DNA of 6,187 nt from Lysobacterales bacterium. Its GTDB lineage: Bacteria; Pseudomonadota; Gammaproteobacteria; Xanthomonadales; Marinicellaceae. Position 1 is the stretch's first letter. Each line of letters begins with the position of its first letter. The position numbers were made by a program, and so were the translations under genes. The notes beneath the pieces are model-generated. The model did no database searches, was not told the DNA's origin, and was given only the letters and a program-made list of their open reading frames with translations. The stretch is taken from positions 1 through 6,187 of the forward strand of contig JALWML010000167.1 in assembly GCA_027083915.1 (NCBI GenBank), written 5' to 3'. Positions 1 through 6,124 of this stretch are shown here, in pieces.

Positions 1-822
1 CGTGTATGTTTTTTTCTTGTATTTGTTGTCCTTTAAAAACTCTTCTTCTACGGTGATTAAGTAACCGTGTTTACCATCCAAATTGTCATCAACATCTAAG
101 GGTTCTATTTTGACAACTTCACAATTGGCACGTATTTCACAACCATTACGCTCTGCAAAAAATAAATAATTTTTCAATAAGGTGTTTTTGGCATTGTGTC
201 GGCAACCCAAAACACAGCTACCACAAAACTGACACGTTGCTCGATCAGGACCATCGCCAGCGAAATAGGGATCTGAAACTTTCTCGCCTTGATTTTTATT
301 CTTTTGGGCAAATAACACACCAGTGGAAACGGTTGTAAAGGTTTCACCACGTCCAAAGTCTTCGGCAACTTGTTTGAGCGTTTCATCGGCAATATTGGTG
401 TATTCGTTTTTTGTTGTGCCTAACATGCGCTGAGCCAAAGCGTAAAAAGGAGCTAATTGTTGTTGCCAGTCTTTACGGCTTTTTTGCCATTCAGTGCTTT
501 CAAAAACAGCCGATTCAGGAATAAAATGTACATTAGAATAAACTTGAGAACCACCACCAACACCAATACCATGAAGTATCATTGTTTTACTGGTGATGCT
601 AATTTGGGTAGAACCGCGCAAACCAAGTTTTGGTTCCCAAAGATAATCTTTAGCGACATTGTTGTTTTCTGGGTATTGTTCATCGGTGCGCCTTTTACCT
701 TTTTCAAGCACCAGAACTTTATTGCCTTTTTCTGTTAGGCGTAAAGCACTGACCGAGCCACCAAAACCTGAACCTATTATTATTTGATCGTAATCAAATT
801 TTTTATTGTTACTTTCTATCAT
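1..822 (-). CDS. GMC-family FAD-dependent oxidoreductase (cholesterol-oxidase-like), C-terminus cut off
   Basis: This is the N-terminal 274 codons of a flavoprotein that leaves the window at its left edge with no stop codon. What is seen: an FAD-binding beta-alpha-beta motif GSGFGG at residues 17-22, followed by a basic-acidic LVLEKG strand end at 37-42; a glycine-rich HGIGVGGGSQVYSN stretch at 84-97, typical of the second GMC flavin signature; and a four-cysteine motif C197-x2-C200-x2-C203-x3-C207 followed by AKNTL and NYLFFAE. Known of the family: this arrangement marks the cholesterol-oxidase-like GMC branch, which oxidises sterol or long-chain alcohols with FAD. Family members are usually over 500 residues, so roughly half, including the catalytic His region, is missing. 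The ATG at 822 is 6 bases after the ALDH stop codon and has AAGGG 10 bases upstream, inside the ALDH end, so it is probably translated from the same mRNA. The likely role is oxidation of an alcohol to the aldehyde used by the neighbouring ALDH; the substrate cannot be read from the sequence. Confidence 0.88.
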   Translation of the reverse strand, partial: MIESNNKKFDYDQIIIGSGFGGSVSALRLTEKGNKVLVLEKGKRRTDEQYPENNNVAKDYLWEPKLGLRGSTQISITSKTMILHGIGVGGGSQVYSNVHFIPESAVFESTEWQKSRKDWQQQLAPFYALAQRMLGTTKNEYTNIADETLKQVAEDFGRGETFTTVSTGVLFAQKNKNQGEKVSDPYFAGDGPDRATCQFCGSCVLGCRHNAKNTLLKNYLFFAERNGCEIRANCEVVKIEPLDVDDNLDGKHGYLITVEEEFLKDNKYKKKTYT

Positions 823-828
823 GCCGAT

Positions 829-2256
829 TTAACCCTTAAATTTTGCCAAAAAGTTAATCACTTTATTGGCAAAATCACCATACGGCGGCATTAAATATTT
901 TACTGCCGTGAAGTTTGCTTGATAAAAAATTGGACGCAATTTAGAAAAGGTTAAAAATCCTTCATAACCATGATAGTGTCCCATTCCACTAGCGCCAACT
1001 CCACCAAAGGGTAGGTCGTGTTGGGCAACATGAAATAAAGCATCATTAACCGTAACGCCACCTGACATTGTGTTTTCAATATAGGTATTGAGTAATTTTT
1101 TATTTTTACTAAAAGGATAAAGTGCCAATGGACGATCTTTTGCATTAATATAGTTGATAACTTCTTGTGGTTCTTTATAACTTTTAACCATCAAAATTGG
1201 TCCAAAGGTTTCTCTTTGGCAAATAATCATATCATCTGTGGTATTGAGTACCAGTGTAACAGGGAATTTTTTATTCTCAATTTGTGGTTGTTGTTCATTG
1301 AGGTTAATCACTCGCGCGCCTTTTTCTTCGGCATCTTTGAGAATATTTTGCAAACGCAAAAAGGAACGTTCATCAATTATTGATGTATAATCGTCACTAT
1401 TAATATCTGGCACATGCTGTTTAACCCATTTTTGTGTCTCTGAAATAAAATCTTCAATCTGCGTTTCGTACACAAACACATAATCCACCGTCGTACAAAT
1501 TTGCCCTGCATTAAATTGTTTGACAAACAGTATGCGTTCCACCGCTTTTTCAAGTGAATATTCAGGGTCAATTATGGCTGGTGATTTGCCACCCAACTCC
1601 AAGGTAACTGGTGTGAGATTTTTTGCGGCAGCTGCCATCACTTTTTTACCTGTTGCGCCAGAGCCTGTAAACATGAGGTGATCAAAGGGAATTTGAGAAA
1701 ATTCAATACCAACTGTACCCGTTTCTTCAAAAAATTGCAGTTTTTCAGGCTTAAAATATTTTGGCGTTAATTCAATTAATAATCGCGTCAGGTTTATTGA
1801 GTTTTCTGACATCTTAACCATGGCACGGTTTCCCGCGGCAAAAACAGCCGATAGACCAGAAAAAGACAGGTTAATTGGGAAATTCCATGGAATAATCAAA
1901 CCGACAACACCTAAGGGTTGTGGAATAACACGGTTTTTTGCACCAAAATAAATAGTTTTATCCACGTGCCTGTGCTGAACTTTCATCCATTTTCTTAGTT
2001 TCTTGATTGCGGAGTTGATATCATCAGTGACGACCACAATTTCTGCAAATAGGGTTTCAAACTTTGACCTGTTTCCATAGTCTTGACAAATGGCATCAAC
2101 AATAGCCTCACGGTTTTCAGTTAATAATCGCTTTAAATTGCTTAAGTGTAGTTTTCTTTCTTGTCTGGTTTCATGGTGGCTATTTAGAAAACTTTCACGT
2201 TGCAGATTAAAGGCTTGGTGCAATTGTTGCTTAATTGGATTGTGTTGCTCTGTCAT
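829..2256 (-). CDS. NAD(P)-dependent aldehyde dehydrogenase, coniferyl aldehyde dehydrogenase-like
   Basis: This is a full-length 475-residue ALDH, about the usual family size, that oxidises an aldehyde to the carboxylic acid with NAD(P)+. Visible motifs in order: PWNFP at 123-127 with Asn125 of the oxyanion hole; the cofactor-site FTGSGATGK at 196-204; LELGGKSP at 219-226 with general base Glu220; FNAGQIC at 248-254 with nucleophile Cys254; ETFGP at 349-353; and LPFGGVGASGMG at 415-426. The QDYGNRSKFETLFAE segment at 58-72 and the NLTPVTLELGGKSP context resemble the coniferyl aldehyde dehydrogenase (CalB) branch, which also holds long-chain aldehyde dehydrogenases. No signal peptide or membrane segment is seen, so it is probably cytoplasmic. 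It lies 24 bases after nhaC and 6 bases before the GMC oxidoreductase, all in one direction. Its own ribosome binding site is weak, only GAG about 7 bases before the ATG. The fold and reaction are sure; the substrate (aromatic or aliphatic aldehyde) is not. Confidence 0.95.
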   Translation of the reverse strand: MTEQHNPIKQQLHQAFNLQRESFLNSHHETRQERKLHLSNLKRLLTENREAIVDAICQDYGNRSKFETLFAEIVVVTDDINSAIKKLRKWMKVQHRHVDKTIYFGAKNRVIPQPLGVVGLIIPWNFPINLSFSGLSAVFAAGNRAMVKMSENSINLTRLLIELTPKYFKPEKLQFFEETGTVGIEFSQIPFDHLMFTGSGATGKKVMAAAAKNLTPVTLELGGKSPAIIDPEYSLEKAVERILFVKQFNAGQICTTVDYVFVYETQIEDFISETQKWVKQHVPDINSDDYTSIIDERSFLRLQNILKDAEEKGARVINLNEQQPQIENKKFPVTLVLNTTDDMIICQRETFGPILMVKSYKEPQEVINYINAKDRPLALYPFSKNKKLLNTYIENTMSGGVTVNDALFHVAQHDLPFGGVGASGMGHYHGYEGFLTFSKLRPIFYQANFTAVKYLMPPYGDFANKVINFLAKFKG

Positions 2257-2280
2257 GATTTACTCAATTATCTCATGTTT

Positions 2281-3666
2281 CTATTTTACACCTGTTTTGG
2301 CTTTAAACAAAGCAATTCCAAGATAACCAAAGACGATGGCAAGTAATGGGTTGATGTAGTTTAATAAAGCATAGGGTGCATAATCAAGAGTTTGAACACC
2401 CAAAACACCAGTATAAAATACTGCCGTATTATTCCATGGAATTAAAGCGGTAGTTAAAGTAGAGCCTTCTTCTACACTGCGTGATAATACAGATTTATCA
2501 ATACCTTTTTCATCGTAAGCTTTTTTATACAATTGACCATTAAGAATAATTACAATATAAGTGTCTCCCATAGATAAGTTGCCGATAAATGAAGTGGCAA
2601 TGGTGGAAGCAACTAATGAACCGCCTCTTTTAATGCGTTTGATTATGCCCTTAAGCAAAATGCGTAAAAAACTAGCACCATTCAAAATTCCTCCCATAGC
2701 AATGGCTAAAATTGATAATAATAAAGTTTCTGCCATGGAAAATAAACCACCTCTTCCTAGTAGTTTATCGAGCATATCTGTTCCTGTATCAGTTGGCTTG
2801 TTTTGCCATAAAGCATTTCCAACTTCTGTGACTGAATGGTTTTGATAAAGTACAGCAATTATACAGGCAACAACAATGCTTGCTGTCATAGTTACTTCTG
2901 GAGCATATTTTTTTACACTCATCACCAACATGACCATAAGTGGTGCAAGTGTAATGAAAACATTCAACTTATAATGTTGTGCTAATACATCTTGAATGGA
3001 AATAATCTCTGCAAAGGAGGTTGTTTGATTGGATTGATAACCCAAATAAGCAAAAGCGATAAGTGTAATAATATAAGATGGAATAGTGGTATAAAGCATG
3101 GATTTAATGTGGGCATATAAATCGACACCAGAACTCATAGAGGCGAGGTTGGTGGTGTCCGAAACAGGAGAAAGTTTGTCTCCAAAAGTCGCGCCTGAAA
3201 CTACCATGCCAGCCACCAATGGCAAAGGCACATTAAGCACCGTACCAATACCCATAAAAACGACACCAAGAGTACCAACAGTTCCCCATGAAGTGCCAAT
3301 AGAAAGCGACATAATTGAACATAAAATTAAGCCAATAGGTAAAAACCATTGGGCAGTAATAAAATTGAGTCCATAATAAATCATGGCTACAACGGTTCCA
3401 GAATGCATAAAAGAAGCAATAACGATGCCAATTAAGCAAAAAATATAAATTGCTGATAATGATTTCGACAAGCTGTCGCTCATCATCTGCCTGATTTCAT
3501 TAAAATCATAACCTAAGTAACGGGCATTAAGCGCAACCCAAATTAAAACAAAAAATAAGATAATATGTAATGATATGTTGAGTAGCAACATACCCAGAGA
3601 AATCATTAAAATCAAAATAGTGAAGACAGAAATAGCATGGAATAAAGAACTGACTTTTTTTGACAT
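2281..3666 (-). CDS. nhaC: Na+/H+ antiporter, NhaC family
   Basis: This 461-residue inner-membrane antiporter exchanges cytoplasmic Na+ for H+ and so serves pH and sodium homeostasis. The NhaC signatures are plain: GTSWGTVGTLG at 124-134, GDKLSPVSDTTNLA at 162-175 with acidic Asp163 and Asp170 in the transport core, and EEGSTLTTALIPWNN at 399-413. The inverted-repeat-like halves and some ten or more hydrophobic segments fit the family, and the length is usual. The open frame extends to a TTG at 3723, but that TTG is the -35 box of the likely promoter and a Met codon at 3696 lies in the -10 box. The ATG at 3666 has an AGGT 6 bases upstream and gives a protein beginning MSKKVSS, so it was chosen. 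It is the first gene of the unit, with ALDH and the GMC oxidoreductase following. Why an antiporter is linked to these oxidoreductases is unclear. A relative acting as a malate/lactate antiporter is possible but less likely. Confidence 0.93.
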   Translation of the reverse strand: MSKKVSSLFHAISVFTILILMISLGMLLLNISLHIILFFVLIWVALNARYLGYDFNEIRQMMSDSLSKSLSAIYIFCLIGIVIASFMHSGTVVAMIYYGLNFITAQWFLPIGLILCSIMSLSIGTSWGTVGTLGVVFMGIGTVLNVPLPLVAGMVVSGATFGDKLSPVSDTTNLASMSSGVDLYAHIKSMLYTTIPSYIITLIAFAYLGYQSNQTTSFAEIISIQDVLAQHYKLNVFITLAPLMVMLVMSVKKYAPEVTMTASIVVACIIAVLYQNHSVTEVGNALWQNKPTDTGTDMLDKLLGRGGLFSMAETLLLSILAIAMGGILNGASFLRILLKGIIKRIKRGGSLVASTIATSFIGNLSMGDTYIVIILNGQLYKKAYDEKGIDKSVLSRSVEEGSTLTTALIPWNNTAVFYTGVLGVQTLDYAPYALLNYINPLLAIVFGYLGIALFKAKTGVK

Positions 3667-3671
3667 TGTTG

Positions 3672-3676
3672 ACCTA
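3672..3676 (-). promoter_or_regulatory. ribosome binding site that decides the nhaC start
   Basis: On the minus strand TAGGT reads from 3676 to 3672, with its AGG core 6 bases before the ATG at 3666. The in-frame upstream starts at 3723 (TTG) and 3696 (ATG) have no comparable site and lie within promoter elements. Confidence 0.6.
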
Positions 3677-3694
3677 TTAAAATGAATGTTCAAT

Positions 3695-3723
3695 ATCATA
3701 TCTTTTTTATAGCTAATATGCAA
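3695..3723 (-). promoter_or_regulatory. sigma-70-type promoter of the nhaC-ALDH-GMC operon
   Basis: On the minus strand TTGCAT (3723-3718) and TATGAT (3700-3695) are separated by exactly 17 bases. The -10 box matches the TATAAT consensus at 5 of 6 positions and the -35 box at 3 of 6 (TTG). Transcription would start near 3688, giving a leader of about 20 bases that carries the AGGT ribosome binding site before the ATG at 3666. No operator palindrome is evident. It is a motif call only. Confidence 0.55.
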
Positions 3724-3740
3724 AGACCTTATTCTTAGGT

Positions 3741-3746
3741 TATAAT
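3741..3746 (+). promoter_or_regulatory. -10 box (perfect TATAAT) of the gtrB-like gene
   Basis: A perfect TATAAT ends 7 bases before the A of the ATG at 3754, so transcription from it would begin at or one base before the start codon. The -35 position at 17-base spacing (3718-3723) reads ATGCAA, a weak match of 3 of 6, and coincides with the -35 box of the divergent nhaC promoter on the other strand. A second candidate lies further upstream: TTGACC at 3669-3674 and TATCAT at 3694-3699, with a long 19-base spacer. Confidence 0.45.
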
Positions 3747-3753
3747 TCCAAGC

Positions 3754-4701
3754 ATGAAAAAATTACAAATTATCGTTCCAGTCTTTAACGAGCAAGAAGT
3801 TGTGGATGTGTTTTATGAAAAAATGAAACAAATTCTCGTTACCTGTCAAGTAGATTGGACCATTTTATTTGTCGATGATGGCTCGACTGATGGCACGGTT
3901 CAACACATTGAGTTTTTGCACCATAAGGATTCACGTGTTGGGCTCATCAGTTTAAGTCGTAATTTTGGAAAAGAATATGCCCTAACAGCAGGACTTGATC
4001 ATGCCGATGCTGATGCCGTGGTGGTTATTGATGTTGATTTGCAAGATCCGCCAGAATTGATACCACAGATGTTGGAAGAATGGCAAAAAGGCTATGATGT
4101 TATTTATGCCACTAGGCGAAAACGCGAAGGCGAAACTTATCTTAAAAAAGCAACGGCTTCGTGGTTTTATAAAGTTATCAATAAGATGAGCAAAATATCC
4201 ATTCCTAAAGATACAGGTGATTACCGTTTGATGGATATAAAAGCCGTTAGAGCAGTGAATAAACTGCGAGAAAGCAACCGATTTATGAAAGGTATCTTTG
4301 CTTGGGTGGGTTATAAGCAAAAGGCGATTTACTTTGATCGAAAAGAACGCTTTGCCGGTGATACCAAGTTTAATATGCGTAAATTATTTTCTTTTGCAAT
4401 GGATGGCATTACCTCTTTTTCTTATGTTCCTCTTAAGTTTGCGACTTGGATTGGTACGGCTGTTGCCTTGTTCTCTTTTCTGTATGGCATAAAGGTTATA
4501 TTAAAAGCCTTAATTTTCGGCGGTGACCCACAAGGTTATCCAACTATGATGGTGGTGATTTTATTCTTAGGCGGCATTCAACTAATGGCACTTGGTATTA
4601 TTGGCGAATACTTAGGGCGCTTATTTGAAGAAAACAAACAACGCCCTTTGTATTTAATTGATAAATATCATCCACCTAAGACGGCTGATAAAGAAGATTA
4701 G
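3754..4701 (+). CDS. gtrB: polyprenyl-phosphate glycosyltransferase, GtrB-like (GT2 family)
   Basis: This 315-residue membrane-anchored GT2 enzyme is likely to transfer a sugar, commonly glucose from UDP-glucose, to undecaprenyl phosphate at the cytoplasmic face, making a lipid-linked donor for glycan modification. The catalytic domain at residues 1-225 shows PVFNEQE at 9-15, VDDGSTDGT at 40-48, metal-binding D93-V-D95 in DVDLQDPPE at 93-101, GDYRLMD at 155-161 and RFMKGIFAWVGYKQ at 176-189. Two membrane segments follow at about 229-255 and 261-287, then a polar tail. This order and length match GtrB/YfdH and the Dpm1-type synthases; ArnC is the main alternative. No flippase (GtrA) or dedicated acceptor transferase (GtrC) is adjacent, and both neighbours run the other way, so it appears monocistronic. 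The ATG has no Shine-Dalgarno sequence and sits 7 bases after a TATAAT, while the conserved N-terminus leaves no room for a later start. The stop codon overlaps that of the convergent lipoprotein gene. Confidence 0.9.
   Translation: MKKLQIIVPVFNEQEVVDVFYEKMKQILVTCQVDWTILFVDDGSTDGTVQHIEFLHHKDSRVGLISLSRNFGKEYALTAGLDHADADAVVVIDVDLQDPPELIPQMLEEWQKGYDVIYATRRKREGETYLKKATASWFYKVINKMSKISIPKDTGDYRLMDIKAVRAVNKLRESNRFMKGIFAWVGYKQKAIYFDRKERFAGDTKFNMRKLFSFAMDGITSFSYVPLKFATWIGTAVALFSFLYGIKVILKALIFGGDPQGYPTMMVVILFLGGIQLMALGIIGEYLGRLFEENKQRPLYLIDKYHPPKTADKED
4698..4701. other. overlapping convergent stop codons
   Basis: The four bases TTAG hold the TAG stop of the plus-strand gtrB-like gene (4699-4701) and, on the other strand, the TAA stop of the lipoprotein gene (4700-4698). 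There is no space between the two convergent genes for a terminator, and no stem with a T-run was found just beyond either stop, so the transcripts probably overlap at their 3' ends. Confidence 0.85.
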
Positions 4702-5366
4702 TCTTTATTCTTTCCATAATTTGGTAAGAAGGAGGTGTTTCTATCTCCTTTGAAAAAGTTATTCATGAAATAACCTAAATCTGGATAGCGTCCTTTGAAA
4801 GTGTAAAGTGTTTTTATTATGCAATTATCTTTATAAATCATTTTATTTTTAAAATACCTTGTACCTCCAGTCTTGCAATATTTAAAAGTTGGTTTCCCTA
4901 GAAAAATAGTCTCTGCTAATATGTTTGGTTTTTCCAATCCTAATTCTTCAAAATGATAGGCTTTGCTTGCTGAAAGTAAAACGCGAGAATCAAAAACAGT
5001 TATAAAAAAAGATTCTTTCTTAGCATTAATATTAAGAACCTTTATACATATCCCGTTTTTAGTTTGATAAGTCTGCCATTGATAGAAGCTATTAAATATA
5101 GAATAAATCTTTTCATTGGTAAGCCAATACAACCCTGACTTTCTTTTGATTTTTCTACAGTCAATAACTCCCAACTCTTCGGCACTCATTAAATCATTTG
5201 CCAGTACCTTTTTCAATTCTTGCCATTTTTCTTGGTTTTCAAATCTATAGCTAACAGACTTATTTGGGGGTTTAGTAAATTCATTTGCTTTATCATTTGT
5301 CACTTCTTGTTTAAAAGCACAAGAAGTGTTCAGTATTGTAACAAGTAGGATAATTAAAAAACGCAT
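4698..5366 (-). CDS. putative lipoprotein of unknown function
   Basis: I do not recognise this 222-residue protein. It begins with a short hydrophobic segment, MRFLIILLVTILNTSC, that looks like a lipoprotein signal peptide with Cys16 as the lipid-bearing residue. The lipobox is atypical because Asn is at -3 and Leu is shifted to -4, so ordinary export or a membrane anchor is also possible. The mature part is polar, rich in Lys, Asn, Phe and Tyr, with four further cysteines (70, 107, 164, 182) that could form disulfides in the periplasm. No catalytic motif is visible. It starts 11 bases after the methyltransferase stop codon with no recognisable ribosome binding site, so translational coupling is likely. 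A hand count over 4741-5340 gave 179 G+C in 600, about 30%, against about 40% in parts of its two neighbours. Its stop shares four bases with the gtrB stop. Confidence 0.72.
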   Translation of the reverse strand: MRFLIILLVTILNTSCAFKQEVTNDKANEFTKPPNKSVSYRFENQEKWQELKKVLANDLMSAEELGVIDCRKIKRKSGLYWLTNEKIYSIFNSFYQWQTYQTKNGICIKVLNINAKKESFFITVFDSRVLLSASKAYHFEELGLEKPNILAETIFLGKPTFKYCKTGGTRYFKNKMIYKDNCIIKTLYTFKGRYPDLGYFMNNFFKGDRNTSFLPNYGKNKD

Positions 5367-5377
5367 AGAGTTTTAAT

Positions 5378-6124
5378 TTATTTTCTAACCTTTACAAATT
5401 TTAAAGTAAATCTGTCGGTATTACCTGTGACTGTTTTTCTGCCGACTTCATAGCGCAATTCGTCATCAGGGCGGTAGTGAAGGTCGCTATAATCCACTAA
5501 TTTAAAACCAGCATCCTGAATTTCTTTTATGGCAAGAACTGGATCAATTCGTCTGCGGTTTTCATTGTCATCACCTTGCATATGTCTACGGGTGTGATCC
5601 ACTACACCATAAATACCACCGACTTTTAAGGCTTTATAGGCAGCATCATTCATGGCTTTTCTGCCTTCAAAATCAAAATTATGGTAGTTTCTAAAAGTTA
5701 AAACCATATCAACTTTTTTAGTGTCTAAGTCTGTATTCTCTATGGAATAAAACTTAGCGCCATCCTTTCGAAACATTTTGCTGCTTTCTGCTAATACTTT
5801 TACATTCTTAAAATTGTCTGTATTTAATAACTTTTTTTGGATGCGTGAAGTGCCATAAGCCACAGAAAAATCGCCCTTTTCTTTTAATGTGGGTGCTAAT
5901 AGTTTGGTATACCAACCACCGCCGGGAATAAGTTCGACAACCTTCATGTTGTCACGCAAACCAAAAAATTTCAAAGTGCTTATTGGGCGACGATTTCTGT
6001 CACGTTGTTTTTCTTTGTCTGTTCGTATTGATGAGTCCATGGCAGAGACTAACTTGTCTTGTGTGGTTTTAAAATCATCTGCATAAGTTGCAAAACTCAT
6101 GACTAAAAGTAATAATGTTTTCAT
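5378..6124 (-). CDS. exported class I SAM-dependent methyltransferase-like protein (COG4798 type)
   Basis: This is a 248-residue protein with a methyltransferase-like fold behind a signal peptide. Residues 1-15 (MKTLLLLVMSFATYA) form a short export signal with likely cleavage before DDF. The domain then shows a basic RDRNRRPISTLKFFGL stretch at 41-56, motif I VVELIPGGGWYTKLLAP at 62-78, FRNYHNF at 144-150, LKVGGIYGVVDHTRR at 166-180 and a C-terminal LKFVKV strand. These match the 'predicted methyltransferase' family COG4798, whose members commonly carry a signal peptide and whose substrate is unknown to me. The open frame continues upstream to an ATG at 6187, the window edge, but the ATG at 6124 has AAGAGAG ending 7 bases upstream and places the signal peptide at the N-terminus, so it was chosen. 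The putative lipoprotein gene follows after 11 bases. An intracellular role would require the apparent signal to be only a membrane anchor. Confidence 0.85.
   Translation of the reverse strand: MKTLLLLVMSFATYADDFKTTQDKLVSAMDSSIRTDKEKQRDRNRRPISTLKFFGLRDNMKVVELIPGGGWYTKLLAPTLKEKGDFSVAYGTSRIQKKLLNTDNFKNVKVLAESSKMFRKDGAKFYSIENTDLDTKKVDMVLTFRNYHNFDFEGRKAMNDAAYKALKVGGIYGVVDHTRRHMQGDDNENRRRIDPVLAIKEIQDAGFKLVDYSDLHYRPDDELRYEVGRKTVTGNTDRFTLKFVKVRK

Noticed and set aside
540..575. Short run of repeated accacc/caacacc units
   Set aside because: It encodes the glycine-rich HGIGVGGG flavin motif of the GMC enzyme and is explained by the protein.
457..738. Plus-strand open frame of 93 codons
   Set aside because: It lies wholly antisense to the GMC oxidoreductase, whose motifs are clear, and its protein is low in recognisable features.
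951..1145. Minus-strand open frame of 64 codons in another frame of the ALDH gene
   Set aside because: It overlaps the conserved C-terminal ALDH motifs on the same strand and shows no independent coding sign.
3098..3376. Plus-strand open frame of 92 codons
   Set aside because: It is antisense to the conserved core of nhaC, including the GDKLSPVSDTTNLA motif, so it is a shadow.
3997..4030. Repeated gatgc units
   Set aside because: They encode the acidic-alanine stretch HADADAVVVID of the glycosyltransferase, a normal part of the domain, with only a few imperfect copies.
3982..4320. Minus-strand open frame of 112 codons
   Set aside because: It is antisense to the GT2 catalytic core, with no ribosome binding site or domain of its own.
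4729..4750. Hairpin as a rho-independent terminator of gtrB
   Set aside because: The stem is real on paper, but it is followed by TGAAAAAG rather than a T-run, and it lies in the coding sequence of the convergent gene.
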